Below, one piece after another: positions 1 through 13,584 of a stretch of DNA of 64,000 nt. Each line of letters opens with the position of its first letter. Position 1 is the first letter of the stretch. A model generated the notes under the pieces. It did not search any database and had not been told where the DNA came from. It worked only from the letters and a program-made list of their open reading frames with translations. Both the position numbers and the translations under genes were made by a program. The stretch comes from Certhia americana (taxonomy: Eukaryota; Chordata; Aves; Passeriformes; Certhiidae): the NCBI GenBank assembly GCA_018697195.1, contig JAGMWU010000124.1, positions 1-64,000 on the forward strand. The letters are read 5' to 3'.

Positions 1-2723
1 GCACCCCACTTGATGGACTGTTCACACAGCCAAGGTCTAGCAAAAAGTATAAACAAATAGAAAAGGGGAAGGATGCTGAAAGGAACATCAATGACAAAAT
101 GCAAATAAATGGCAGATCACCAGCCTAACAAGCACAGATGTGAGAAGCCAAGAAACCAAAAGAACTAAAAAAGAACAGCATAAGCAAGAAAGTAAGATTA
201 AAGTACATCTTGGAAAAGTAGCCACTAGAGACAGAAAAAAAAATTCTGAAAGATTAGAAATCAGCAAAAATCAGACTTTATAAATTGCAAAAATCTGAGA
301 AAGTAAAATAAAGCCAGAATGAAGATAGGCTTTTACAGTTGCCATCACACAGCAATAGCGTGCAACTCACAACAGCTCAGGCCACTGATGTTAATTAATA
401 AATCATGGAATAGCAGAAAAATTCCAAATTACTATTGAAAGCACACTGTTTCCCTTAGATAAGCAAATAGGATATCCTAGGTAACTATAAACAGATTAGC
501 AGCTATTATATACAAGTAAAATAATCATCATTTTCTGATATTAACACATTGGAAGCAAAGTCACCAAAGTTAAAGAAAAATCAACTTGTCAAAATGACCT
601 TTATGCCTTGGAGAAATTCACAAGTCAGTTTGATAAAGTGAGTGCATAATGCAATTTATTTATTCTATACATGATGATAAATTTGAAAAATCTGCAGTGA
701 CCTGGTAAATCAAGTGGTTCCATAAGCAGCAAAACTGATCTTGCTGGGTTTTACAAAGACTTCCACCCAATATCCTCATAAAAAGCCTTTTTATGTCTCC
801 AGTTCACCATCTTATTCCTTTCTAAGTGTCTCCCAGCATTCCTTGGGTTCCACTCCCTCCTTCCACAGGACAAACAGCAGGACACAAATACATGCACCAG
901 GGTATCCATGTGAGTAAGTGCTACCAGCCACAGCACAGCCACAAGAGTCTTGTAAAGGCACTTTACTGCCCCCTCTGAAGTAACTAGCTCAGCTTTCTCT
1001 AACAAGTTAAATTTTACACAGGCTTTACTTGTTTGACAATAATAGTCACCAAGGGAAAACAAAGGAAAGAGGAAAGTGGACTAAAGGACAGTTAGATCAA
1101 TGGGACTCAAAATTGGCACACATGGCTAATAATTAGGTTAAAAAAAAAAGTTACCAAAATGTCTTGTAAGAAACAAAACTTCATTGAATGATTAATGAAA
1201 AAACCCCCTTCATTGGGGAGTTATAGTTTAATAGTGTGATTTTTGATAATGGATATAAAGACCTATATTTCAAAGAATATGTACAGCAGAATCAAGAAGA
1301 TACTTTGTAAAGAAGCAAGTTAAAATGATTGCCCAACTCAATATTGCAATCCAATGCAATGTATTATAAGAAATCTTTAATATGAGTGACAGCTGATAAC
1401 TACATAGTGTCTCTGCACAGCACAGGAAAAGCCTAAACCTCTCCATTAATTTATGCTGTTATGTGTTAAAAAATTAAAATTAGAAAACTGAGTAAAAAAG
1501 CTATAAAAATTGCCTTCAACGACTCAATAATGGGAAAAACGTGAAACTTTTAAATTTTAATGTATTAATCAATGATAATAAAGAATTGGACAGGGATACT
1601 TATCTAAATATTGCCAAAATATAGTCTAAGTTATCCAATTTTTTGTTAATGGATATTCCTGAGCTCTTGAATGTGTGGGTTTGTTGTTTGCCTTTTTTAA
1701 ACTTGGGTGTCCTTTTCATTTAATGTTAATCAGTGTGGTTTCCCAAAATTGTACCATTTCATCTCTCTAGTCATCTCAAAAATGTTGATATAAATTCTTC
1801 ATTAAAAACCCATTTAATTTCTTGATTCAGTTATGGATAGTTAGATAAAATTTTGCAGAGCTTCACAAAGTAGAAGATGCAAACAGGAAAAAAATGTTCC
1901 TCAAATATCACACTGAATAGCAGTTTTGTACATTTCATACAAGTTGTTTGTCCTAAAAGCTGCATTTTGGTGAATACTGACTAAAAAACCCTGGAACTGA
2001 GCAGGACATTAAAATGAAAAAAAGTTAGGCATTTGAATGAGCTGTGTCCACTGCTTTACTGCCTCTCTTACCAGAGCAGACAAAAAATCCTTCCAAGTGG
2101 AAGGATGCTAATGTCACTCTTCTTCATAATTTCAATTACACAAACACTATTATCCTATTACTGCAGGAAAATGAAAACTCCTTTAACTAGTAATTTTTCT
2201 ATTCTGCATATTTAAATTCACCACTCAAGATCTCCAGGAGATCTTGACTCTTGGGGCGATGGCAAGAGTTCATTTCTGGAAACCAAAAGAAACAATTTCC
2301 TGTGAAAGAACAAAAAGCAAGGAATGAGCTCCTTTCTCATTCCTGAAGTTCCCTGAAAACCGATGTGAAACTCTCACTTGTCTGCAATACTAAGGGAAGT
2401 TGTAACTTGTCAATAGTGCTTCAGCTGGCTGCTGACTGGTACCACAGTTATTAGCCTTCAGAACGCCTGGCTTTTCTCGTGGGCATAGGGATCCTGGAAT
2501 TGTGGAAGGAAAAACAGCAGGTAAGCCAAGGAAATGTATCACCACTCCATTTTTATAGTCTGCACAAGGAGGGAAAGCATAGAAACCTGGGTTTATGTGC
2601 AGATGTTCCCAGATAACACCCATTACCTTCACAGGCTTCAGCCCTTTAGTGAAAAAGTCTTTTTCATCAACAAACATAGTCAAGCATAATCTGAAATCTG
2701 TTGCTGGTCAGTAAAACATAAGG

Positions 2724-2745
2724 AAAAAAAAAAAAAAAAAAAAAA
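2724..2745 (+). repeat. Poly(A) run, A22
   Basis: Twenty-two uninterrupted A residues, followed by further A-rich sequence. No AATAAA hexamer lies in the 10-30 bases before it and no transcript-like sequence is recognisable upstream, so I treat it as a simple homopolymer and not as the tail of a retrocopy. Confidence 0.85.
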
Positions 2746-5532
2746 GAAAGGTAAAAAAGAGTCAAGTCTTTGGATTACATTCTTATAGTTTGTCTTTCTA
2801 CATTAACCTTTTTGTTTTGTTTTATAAATTTACATGATATTCGCTAGGTTAGCCAAGTAAGTCTGATAAACACATTTAGAAGATACTGATTAGACAAAAA
2901 CAGCTGTTACCAAAAAAATTAGTGAGTGCTGTATTGCATGGAATGCATTTAGTCTGGAAGAATTTTCATTATGACTTAATTTAAAATTGCATTTTCAAGA
3001 AGTAGCTTCCCATATTTATAATGAACCATTTAAAATAGAAGACACGAATCCAATGAAAACTGTGGCAGTTTTCAGTTGTGCTTTACCTTTAAGCACCTAA
3101 AGACAGTAATAACATAGTACAATATCTGAGTATAAGGATAATTTGAGAAAGAACTCTTGGTATATAATGCAGTTGAACATAACTGGAATTCATATTTCTG
3201 TCACTTGATCAATTTGTAAAAGATCCAACTGAATGAAAAAGTCATCCACAAAATATAATGAAGACATTAGAGCAGGAAAAAAGAGAACTGTCAATATTTC
3301 ACTGACACTGTTGCAGCACTATCATTATCAACACTCTCACTCTTCTCTTCATTAATCTTCCTCCTTCTAGAACAAAATACTTGGATTCCCCCCTATCTTA
3401 CATCCATGACAGCTCAGTAAAGCCCTTGTGCCTGGCTGCCTGTGTTTCCACAACCATTTTCATTTTGTTCAAAAAGCTGTATTAGAAATTTGCAATGCAC
3501 TTATTCAATAAAATATTATTATAAGCTAGCTGTCATATCATTTGGACACATGAAATTGTCATCTCATCCTTCTGTGCTTGTTTTACTGCCTTTTCATATT
3601 GTAAATCCCCAGTTGGGATTCCAGGAACATTCCCAGGAACAGAACCAACTGACACCAAAGGAATCTCTTAACCATTAAGATTTTTCTTGGATCAACATTA
3701 ATTAGCCTCATGGTGTTTGTATAATCCAACACTCATTTGAAAGCACTCTAAAGGGCAATACCCTTTCAAGATCCCCTCTGACCAGAGATCAAAGTCTGGA
3801 AACTATTACTGCAAGCATCGCAGTTGGAGCTTCCCTTTCAGCACCGTTCTGCAGCAGGACACCACTCTGCACAAATTACACTGCAGCGATAAGCCCAAAT
3901 AGATGGCATTATCTACATGTTTTAAAATTACATTCTATACTGAAAAGGAATTATTTTGTCAGACATACGGAAGAGCTCACTAAATTAGTTAAATACACTA
4001 AGCTTGAGTGCCTCCACTCATAAACAGATTCAAAAACTAAGGTATTTTCATAGAAGTTTTTTGGTTAGCAATATAGAAAGGAATTGTAAGTAAAAATTAT
4101 GTACAGACTGAAAAGAACACAGTGCACTTCTTTGTAAAGTGTACTAAATCCAACCAAATCACTGTTCTACAAAAAAACACCACAAAGGATCTAAGACACC
4201 ACATTCAGTATTTGATATAAGTCTACAATGAAAAACACTTAAATCTGCAAGTTATGTGCTATGTCACAATGCAATAGACTGAGTATCACATACCAGCAGA
4301 CTCTCTATATCACATTTTTTTCTTAGTAACTGTAGATACCAGTATTTTCAATGGTCTAATGTGTAATTAATGCTTCATTTTTCCAGTTAAAGTGAGAAAT
4401 AGTAATTATATTGGATTGTATCACAAACTTTGCATTTTTAGTGTCTTACCATCTCAGGCTAAAAATCTATCACCAGCACTAATAACACATAAACACAGTA
4501 ATATAAGGCTTTGCATACAGAAAAAAAACCCCAGTATAGTGTGCTTACTGTATGCCCTTCCACAAAGCAAGATCATTCTGTATTTGTGTTTTACAGTAAT
4601 GCCTGAAGAAATTTCAGTATTATACTGCATTACAGTGCACAAAAATGCAAACATAACAGTTTTTGTTCTGGAAAACGTACTCCTGCAACATCATTAACGC
4701 TGGAAGAAAGAAAAATATCAACAAATAATGAATAAATTATTATCAAGAACATCTAAATTATACTACCTCTCCCACATCATCTTTGTCATTACTGGAATGA
4801 GGACATGGAAAGCCTTTAATTTGTTCATTCATATTACCAAATTAAAACTTGATGAATCAGAAAACATGATTTAAACATACTGTACTCCTACCAAAACAAT
4901 AGCGGGTGAAAATGGCCTGGAAAGCAACAGCAAAAGTTCACCCATAGTCTTTTAATGTCTTGTTCCACAGGAACAAAGAACTAAATATTAGCACTCATTG
5001 TAAAGTCTCATGCTGTATTTCTACATTACATATCCACTTCATTCTCCCGATTTTATTTCAATAGTAAAAAGTTACTTTAAAATTTTCCTTACCCATTCAC
5101 AGACTGAGCGCTGCTATTCCCAGCACATGAAAACGTAAGTCGAGATAGGAGTGTGCAGTTTAACAGCTCTTCCACAGCAGTTTGCTCACTGTGGCTGCTA
5201 TTATCCTCAAGTAAACAGAGTCATATTATGAAAAGAGATAAGCCAACAGACATTCATCACACTGCAGACTGATGATGAGGCAGAGTTATTCGGGAATAAA
5301 TGACCCATTTTAAATGCACATATTCTTTGCACCTTTGAGATAAAAAAAGGAAGTGCATTCAGTGGTAAAGAGCTGGTTGCGTAATGAGTTAATACTTTCA
5401 CTAGGAAATAATAGGGAAAGCAGTATTCAGACCTTTACCATTACATAGCAGAAACAATTAATGCTGCTGTTCTCAAATACTATTTCTTCCTTTTTTCATT
5501 CCAGATGTAACTACCCTTTGCAAAAGACACAA

Positions 5533-5559
5533 CTATACTAGTTGCCTAGTATAGTTCCT
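5533..5559. repeat. Perfect 12-bp inverted repeat with 3-nt loop
   Basis: The arms 5533-5544 (tgcctagtatag) and 5548-5559 (ctatactaggca) are exact reverse complements around a ttc loop. A related string, aactatacta, lies just upstream at 5531 and before. It could form a small cruciform or RNA hairpin. It is too short for a miRNA precursor, and chance palindrome or slippage is the simplest explanation. Confidence 0.85.
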
Positions 5560-8500
5560 ATACTAGGCATTATTTTAAAATTATTTATTCACAAAACAGC
5601 TCTTTTGAGATATTGACATAAGTGTGAATGCAGACATGTACACCCTATGAAGCACCTCTCCCACAACACATGTTCATAGAGCCTCCAAGAACCTACATAA
5701 CCCAGATAGAAATGCATTATTCAGCATTTGCTGAATTCACCAACAAGTTTTCTATTTTTTACCTAATAATGTGAGGCTCTAACACACTAATTAGCACCAG
5801 TGAGAAGCTGATTGACAGAAGAGAAAAAAAGCAGAAGCAGAACAGCCTGATGGATGGGGCAAATGAGCATGTTTCAAGGTCAAGAGAGCAGCTCAAGCTT
5901 GTATGGGAGCATCTCCTACACACAATGAAGTTGTAAAGAGGTTGTGCACAAGTAATTTATAAATAGCATGTCTCAATGTAAAGCTTTAAAAATTATTTTT
6001 GGTTTTCCAATAACAGCATAAAATATGCAGAGGTTCTCCTGAATAACTCTCCCTTTGCATGCTCAAATAAACTAAGAAGCAGTTTTAATTTAATTTCTGG
6101 TAATTGATTATTGCAGAGCTTCATTAAGGAAAAACCCCATAATGCGGTTTAATGCCAAAGAACAATCTTAAAATGCCTTGTGTTTCACCAGTCAATGAAT
6201 ATGTCTTCATAATTCTTGAAAGAAATTTTGTTGAGTGTACACTGAGAGCTAAAGATTCTGCATGTGGCAAGTAGTTTATCTGTTTAAAATTACAGAAATA
6301 TTAGATTTTGAATTTTTATTTCACTTTTGCTGTGTAATATTGGTACCACTACTGTCAACAGCAATATACTTACTGAGTCACAATCTTGCTTTGAGTATGA
6401 ATTTTGCTGCATTTAAGAATTCTCCACTGGGGGCGTGGGGGTGGGGGTGTGGAAAGCTGTTTAATTTTAGATTTATTTACTGTAAATGGACCAGTTTGTT
6501 TTGATGCTCATTTTACAGGAGACACTTAAAAAGTACCTATTAAGTTCCCCACCCCCATACCCTCCCAGTTAGGCTCTGACTTTTAGTGAATTGCAATCCC
6601 TATCCCATAAAAAACAATATTGGAGATATTGCAAAGGTGAATATGCAAAGCCTTGTAAAGTCACAGGCTATACTCAATTGAAAAAAAACCCAAAAACGCT
6701 GATTCTAGATGAAGCCATCTGACATAGCAGATGTCTGCTAAGGCATTTCTGAATGAACCAGCAAGTACCTGAGTTTTTTACAAGATCACTTAGTGTTAAT
6801 ATATATACATATCTATATTTAATTGCATATATTAATGTGTATAAATAAATGCATAATCCTAACAGAATATCTTTCCTAAGAAACCAAAGCAGATTAGAGA
6901 AAAAATTAGACCAGAATGTGCTCTTTCTAAATGCTCAGGTGTGGGAGAACTCTTTTCCGTTTTGAGGTTCAGAACATATTGAATGTAAATGAAGATACAC
7001 CAGAGAAGTGAAACACAGACCCTTGAAAAAGGCAGGTTTTAGCAAGCTAAATCTTCTGGAAGCTGTGATGTCAAAAATATCAAAATCAAGTTTTCAACAT
7101 CTGTCCTTGAAGTTGGTATCTTACAAATTGCCCCAGACTTTTCATCCTTACAAAACATAATTATATTAACTCTCTATCCCCATTTACATCCTTTCAGAAA
7201 GAAGAACAACCCCTACACAAAGCAAAATTGAACTATTATGCCTACAGATTATGGTGTCACCCACATTTAACTGAATCTCATTTTTTAAAAATTTAATTAC
7301 TTTTTAATATACTTAATGCACTTAATTTGTTGTCCTTTATTGGTAAGACAGATGAAGAGAATTAATTTTGTGTATTAATATTTGTATTTCTTGTGAGCCC
7401 CAATCTCTAGTTCAGCGGAGGCAGTGGAAAACACAGTTCAATTCCAGATGCAGCTGAGGGCACTACAAGTGTAGTACAATTCAGAAACTCAGCTCCATTT
7501 AGCATGGTTATGAAGTTTGCCTCTAAAACAGACAATATAATGGGAACCATGGCAACTGCTCAACTATGGCAAAAGAGGCAAGAGCATGAACTATAAATAT
7601 TCAAATTGCATGCACCTTATAATTTTGCTTTTAAATATATGACAAATAAAGAACTATTTAACGTTATGCAAAATATTTTTTGTGTAATTTCCACTAATGT
7701 TGAAATCTCAAAGTTTTCAAAGGTTTCTGAGGCAGACACACCAGCCACAACACAATGAAGAGGTGGCAGTCAAGTTATGGAAGTCAACCATGAGTCATAC
7801 TAAACATGTTTTATAAATTAGGTTCTTATCCTCTTAACACCCCATACAGCATAGATTAAGACACCCCAATCAACACTTAGGTAAGAAGTCAGAGTTCCTC
7901 CCCACCAGCAGAAGGCAGTAGTTCAAGATGCCTTTCTCTGCCACCCTGGTCACTTGCTGTAGGAGATTAATTCTTCCTCTGAATTCAAACTAACTATATT
8001 TACCTGGCCTCTTCTAGTTCATCAATGTTCTCAATATTTAGTCTGTGCCAGCAAGAGAGCCCAGCTTCATTGTGCAAGTGGTAAAATTTTGTTAGCAAAG
8101 AACAGTTTCCAATTTGATGAAAGATTTTGAGTACAACGCTTTAGTAAAGGCAGCCAAAACCCCCTTCAGTCAAGGTGGGTTACTGTCTAGCAGTCTTGGA
8201 AAACATGTAGAAAAATAACCCTCTGTATATGTAGATCCTAATTGTCTTGAATATAATTAGAGAGAACATTAAGTTTGGAAGAATAAGTGCTTCATCAATT
8301 ATGAGGAGGTTCTTGTAATGAAAACCATTTCTTTTAACATTTCTATAGCAATAGGATAGTAATTTACATTGATTCAGGAGCACAGGTAATGAGTCCTCAC
8401 TATGAAATACTAGATTCTGTGGGAATCATCTTAGGTAAGGGTTTTTGGGAAAGTTATAAAGCAGGCCTCACAAGCAGAAAAGAAGAGAAAACTTAAGAGT

Positions 8501-8852
8501 TACACTGTAGATGTTGATTCTGAAAGAAAAAAGATACTTTAGAATGTTAGCAAGGACTCTTAACAATTAGTGTGTGGAAAATAGTTCATGCAAATCTTAG
8601 AACAGCAGAAAATTATATTTGTCAAGATACAGAAAGTTTTAGGTCTAATAACAGTCCATTGTATTCTAAGGATAACAAGTGAACATTGTTTTAAGCAAGC
8701 ATACATTTCCTTTTGGTAATTAGCTAAAGCAAGTGTCAACGTACTACAAACTGTAGCCTTCTGCAAGAGGCTGAGACAATTTTAAAGTGTATTGTAACAT
8801 AGAATTTAGTGTCTGTTGTCCAGAATGTGAGCTAGTGTCATCTTCCTATAGT

Positions 8853-8884
8853 CTGTAATGAGACTTAATCCTGTAATGAGACTT
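8853..8884. repeat. 14-bp direct repeat, 18-bp period
   Basis: Two identical copies of ctgtaatgagactt at 8853-8866 and 8871-8884, separated by aatc. This is a small local duplication, most likely from replication slippage. Confidence 0.85.
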
Positions 8885-9430
8885 TTGAAAAATAAAGATA
8901 GCTCAAGACACATCCAGCAGCAGTCCTGTCCTGTTCAGAATTTGTATAGACTACCACTGGCTGGAACAAGATTCTTCTAAGAGAAGTTTGATTTTTGTTC
9001 ACTGGCAGGAGATTTAATGCCAGCCATTAAAGTTGCTGTGCTATAGCCAAGTAATTTAGAGGTATATCATGTATTTATTTACTGAATGACTCTTGCCTAA
9101 GAGCACAATATAGATGATGTATAATCAGGATTATTAGTGATCAAACAATAGTAGATGGACATCCTACAATAATATTTAAGAACTACATTGTAGATTATTG
9201 TGCCAATGTGACATTTCACATAAGGAAATCTATAAGATGTAGTAGGAGTATTAACAGAAAAATAACAGATAAGATGTTAAAACAGATAACAGATCACTTA
9301 AAACTGTTAACAGATGTTAAAAACAACATAATGTTTATTTTAAATGTAAATCAAATTAAAGGTCAAAAGCAGATTGAAGATGTAAGTTGATTGTAGTCAT
9401 CTACTTCAATTTTATTGATAATCTGTAACT

Positions 9431-9466
9431 GAACTGAAGTATTGAGCAGAACTGAAGTATTGAGCA
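9431..9466. repeat. Perfect 18-bp tandem duplication
   Basis: The 18-bp unit gaactgaagtattgagca occurs twice, head to tail, at 9431-9448 and 9449-9466, with no mismatch. Partial echoes follow ('tgttgaagtacctga'). The identity of the two copies suggests a recent slippage event. Confidence 0.9.
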
Positions 9467-9738
9467 GAATCTGAGTGTTGAAGTACCTGAGGCCTTTTAG
9501 GTGAAGAATTAAGTGATATTTCTCGTCATGTCTAACTGCATGTGGTGTTTTAAGTGTGAATTAGGAATTGTAAAAAGATTCAAAGCTTTCATGATCAAAG
9601 GTACTTTTCTTGACATTTTAAAGTGTTATCTTGCAGGCATTTTATAGAACATACTGTGTATGTTTAATTACTGGACAGGTAGATGTGAAATCACTGTATA
9701 TACTGTGGTGCTTCATTCATCTGATAGAATCTCTGTGT

Positions 9739-9790
9739 AAGTATACTTAAGGATAAGGTATACTTAGGTATACTTTAAAGTGTACTTTAA
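9739..9790. repeat. Cluster of TATACTTA-type strings, partly palindromic
   Basis: The segment starts with the 10-bp palindrome aagtatactt and repeats 'ggtatactta' and 'gtactttaaa' variants over about 50 bp. It is an imperfect low-complexity repeat. Nothing shows a specific regulatory role. Confidence 0.6.
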
Positions 9791-10615
9791 AATAGGCTAT
9801 ATATAGTAAGGCATTCCTGCCAAAAGTGAGCATTTAATGAAAGAAGTGTTTTGAGTCTGACAGTAACCAATTTACACAGTCAGTTTACTGTGATGAGTAC
9901 CATGTTAAGAAATTTGCAATGAGTATCCAAGTTAAACCACCCATACTCCACTTGCACTTTTGCAAGGTTGTATAATGGATAATTAAAAGCTCTTTTGACA
10001 TGCAAGCTTGCATTATGGGATGTTTCAGTTATAAAAACTAAAATAATAAAATAATTACACGCAAGACAAATTATGCTACCCTACATCTTTTATACTCCTC
10101 TCTGCTTATTGCAAGAAGTTATTTATTTCCTCTATAAAGATTTGGAGACATACTGCATATGTAAAGTACCTGTATTACCTTCCATAGGAAGGTAATTGGC
10201 AAGGATGATCTCCTACTCTGACTTTACTGATCATGCAAGGAGACTGTTAAATTTACAAAAGCAGTAATTAAAGGACAGTGTAAATAAAAAACATGATAAA
10301 ACACATTATCATTATAATAACAATTGCCTTATACAACTTAATTTGGTATAGACCATGTCCTTATAGATGGGAAGTTAGATAGAACTAACCTATTAGAGAT
10401 GTCAGTAAAACAAGAAAATAGAAAACAAGAGACAAGTCTCAGAAAACATGGCACAGTTTACTCCAGGGAAGAGGTATGAAAGAAGGAGTGTGCTTGGGGA
10501 ATTCCCCAAAGGATACTCTGTCCAAATGTTGCTAAGACTACATTTATTATTTATTATAAGATTTTTTTCCGAAGAAAATTGATAATGGCAGAGGGATAGG
10601 ACACAGCATCAGTAC

Positions 10616-10676
10616 AAAAAAAACCCCAATCAAACAAAAAACAAAAAAAAAAACACCAACCAACCAAACAAAAAGT
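10616..10676. repeat. A/C-rich low-complexity tract
   Basis: An almost pure A and C stretch built from AAAAC, AACC and CAAA units. It is one of four plus-strand tracts of this kind in the window; the others are at 14321-14445, 15651-15720 and 33190-33347. Confidence 0.85.
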
Positions 10677-11936
10677 TTAAAATATGAAGAGCAAGAATTT
10701 TACTTGCTCAATAAAATTGTTAAGATTTTGTACTATGTTAAGGGACTACAAATGTCAAGACTAGAGATATTAGCATCTCCATGGCTGGAAGATAAGAAAT
10801 GTTGCAGAATTCCTCTGAACTATTAATGTAGTACACTCACAGCACAAACAAATGTCAAAAGCTGATTGCGAACCGGAACATAATAAAGATTTAAAATTAT
10901 GCTTAATTCTAATGAGTTCTGTTCAAGGAGTACTGAATTAAGGATAAGAACATTGCAAGAAAATGGTTTGCTTTGCAAAGCAAGAGAGGAAAGGAAAAGA
11001 AGACAATTGCTTAAACATGGCTCAGGTTGAGGAAACCTGAGAGGCAAGATCTAGTCAACCTGAAGGCAGCATATTCATCAGAACAAGTGACATGAAAAAA
11101 GAAAAATTAAGAAACCAGATTTAAGCCTAAATAAACCTATGAAAACTGTTTAATGTGTAAGTAGCAGCAATAGAAAAGACACACTGACTAGAAAGTTTTC
11201 TTCTAATCAATGCTCCTACCTATTCAAATACAAACATTTCTATAACTGTCAACTTCCTTGCAGTGTTTGTAATCCCTGGCAGGAACTTAACTGCCTCTAG
11301 TACAGTAGAAATCTCTCACCAATTCCACTAAATGTCTGTGAGCTGGGCAGAACAGTGTGCAGTGTGCCACTGAGGACTTCAGGGGATTTCTTGAAGCTTT
11401 TATTCTAAGAAAAATTGTTTTCAGAGTTCTTCACTTTAACCTTGTATGAACAAGAACAAATTTCAAATGAACAAATACGTATTTCTATTTTCACCATCTT
11501 CTCTGGACTAAATACAATCACAGTATTTTTAAGAAGTTATAATTTAACTTGAAGAAGCAGATCTGCTAATAAACAGAAGTTTTATTTTTGGACACAAAAC
11601 ATTTGATAGTGACATCTTAATAAATTAGTATGTGAGGACTATGTAGAGTATGTAGAGATGTAACAACAGTAGGCAGCTCTGAATACACCATTAGATAAAA
11701 AGAAGAAAACATTACACATAGATATCCAGAATAGCTGGAAAATATTTCCTATGGATTATAAATCAAGTGTAATTCATTAGTCATTATTTTGAACTTAAAG
11801 AAGAAAGAAACAGATAAAATTTAAATACATATTCATGGACACTAGACTAACAAAGTAAAAGACAAACTCCAAGTTTTATTCCAGGATTTTTCAAGTCTTT
11901 CCTAATCACAAATACTTCAATTTAGTTAATAAAATA

Positions 11937-11992
11937 TCATAGAATGGTTTGCTTTGGAAGGGATCTTAAAGATCATTTAGCTTCAGCCTCCA
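11937..11992 (-). mobile_element. CR1 LINE, 3'-end fragment (antisense)
   Basis: Read on the minus strand this is the last ~55 bases of a CR1 non-LTR retrotransposon. The plus strand shows 'atcatagaatggtttg' followed by a decayed 'ggaagggatcttaaagatca', the reverse complement of the conserved CR1 3' terminus. CR1 copies are usually 5'-truncated because reverse transcription starts at the 3' end, and here almost all of the element is missing. A T-rich stretch follows at 11993. The call rests on recognising the conserved CR1 tail. Confidence 0.8.
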
Positions 11993-13304
11993 ATTTTTTT
12001 ATTTATTAATTTTTTTAAGAAGAGAAACTAGAAATTACACTCTAAATCTACACACAGCAAACCAAAAACTTGCCAAGTAATATAGTGATCATATAATTGT
12101 CATTTTAGTTTCTAAACAAAAAGTTCCATCTTTTCTCTTTTACTTAATAAATACACAATCTTCTCTTTTAGTCTGAGAGGCTGGCAGAAAGAAGGCATGA
12201 TATTCACTCATCTGTAGTGCATTTGTGACATTTGTGAATTGCTGACAAAAGCCTCTGTTCGCTTTGTCTTGCAAAGCACTGCTCTGTCCACACTGGTTCT
12301 CAAGTGTTTCTCCAATGTTTTTCCAGAACCTGGATGCAGATTTTGTAGAGATCCTATGTCACATCACACACATTTTTGACATGATGATAACAAGAACCCT
12401 TCTCATTTGTAGATATAACACCTGAAACACCACTTGCTAATTCTATACATGCTATTCTGATCTCTGGAAACCAGCAGTCCTGGATCACTCATTCTTCCAG
12501 GGACTGCATCATGGGATGAATCAGTTGATGTTGATCCCTGACATAACCAACCAGTCCCTAAACATGAAAAAGGGTTTGATCTTCATGAAAGCAGACCAGA
12601 TTCTTCTTCAATATCTCACTTTATTATTTTCTTCCCATAAACTGAGATTCTTCTTCTTTACCTTACCATTTCTCACCTTTATTTCATCATCTATCATTCT
12701 ACTCAAGAGAAGAGATAGTTTGAAAAAACCCATAATTACTCTGCCAGCTTCTTCCAAGCTGCATGACAAAAAGTCTTCCTGCATTCCCAGAAAGAGATGA
12801 TCAACTTTATTCTCCCTCCATTAACAATCTTCACTAATCTGGTGAAAATTTTACTGTCTTTCAGATCTCATCCAGATTTAAATTTAGACACTGATTCCAG
12901 AACCCCCCTGGGTGGAACAGGAAGAAGTGACAGAAAGTGGCTTATCAAGGGGAAATATAAACAATGTTAGAAGATTTTCCTTGTAAAAATTTATGACAAA
13001 GCATTGTCTAGAGAAGTCAAAGATAATAAAAATCATAAAGACAAATTTGCAAAATGGCAAATTTTCTTATACCATCAAAGTCTTGTTTTGTTCAATGAAA
13101 AAAGGGAGCTTACTCTTTAGTAGTTCTCTTTGGAAGTTTTGTATTATAGTAATTCCAACTCTTCAAATTCCAACTCCCTTTTCTTTCTGGGAAAATTAAA
13201 ACTCATTTACTGAACCTTATCATTGACAAATGCTTATTTACAGATTAAACCATTGTCACTAAAAAAAGATGACACAAAAACTCTGAATGAAAAGAACATC
13301 TTTT
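11993..13304. other. Unique AT-rich noncoding DNA
   Basis: No gene, RNA gene or repeat is recognised between two CR1 tails. The open frame of 94 codons at 12516-12800 is composition-driven and has no recognisable domain. Confidence 0.5.
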
Positions 13305-13584
13305 ACAAGGAAAGGCTGAGAGTTGCGCCTGTTAAGATCTGAGAAAACACAACTGAGAGGGGACCTCATTGAAGCCTCCCAATGAAGGCAGGGTGTCAGA
13401 GGATGTTTCTGGGCTCATCTTGGTGGTGCCAAGCATAGGACAAGAGGCAATGGGCAGAAACTGATACACAGGAAGTTCCAACTGGACATGAGGAAGAACT
13501 TCTTGCTGTGGGGCTGACTGAACATTGGGACAGATTGCCAGATGACCCCACACCATGGTCCTTTCCAACCATGCTGTGACTCCA
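13305..13584 (+). mobile_element. CR1 LINE, 3'-end fragment (sense)
   Basis: A 5'-truncated CR1 copy on the plus strand. It opens with 'aaaggctgag', the standard start of the conserved CR1 3' region. It passes through recognisable landmarks (a 'ggacctcatt' segment, 'gacaagaggcaatgggca' and 'aggaagaacttctt') and ends near 'tttccaaccatgctgtgac'. The 3' UTR-like end is fairly complete, while the reverse-transcriptase coding part is absent. Open frames of 78-110 codons on the minus strand here are antisense to the LINE and are not genes. Confidence 0.9.

Larger units (their letters stand above)
1..8852. other. Unique AT-rich noncoding DNA
   Basis: No gene, RNA gene or interspersed repeat is recognisable here. 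Open frames reach only about 100 codons and show no familiar motif on either strand. The sequence is AT-rich with few CpG pairs, as expected for methylated intergenic or intronic bird DNA. It contains an A22 run and one short palindrome, listed separately, and a G-rich patch near 6429-6453. Old decayed repeats below by-eye detection may be present. Confidence 0.6.
8885..11936. other. Unique AT-rich noncoding DNA with small repeats
   Basis: No gene or interspersed element is recognised. The stretch includes a run of related 'aacagat' and 'gatgttaaaa' strings at about 9255-9330, an 18-bp tandem duplication at 9431-9466, a cluster of 'tatactta' strings at 9739-9790 and an A/C-rich tract at 10616-10676. 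The open frame at 9208-9390 arises from the 'aacagat' repetition and looks like no protein family. Confidence 0.55.

Noticed and set aside
2724..2745. A22 run (and A27 at 20417-20443) as retrocopy tails
   Set aside because: No polyadenylation hexamer at the right distance and no recognisable transcript upstream.
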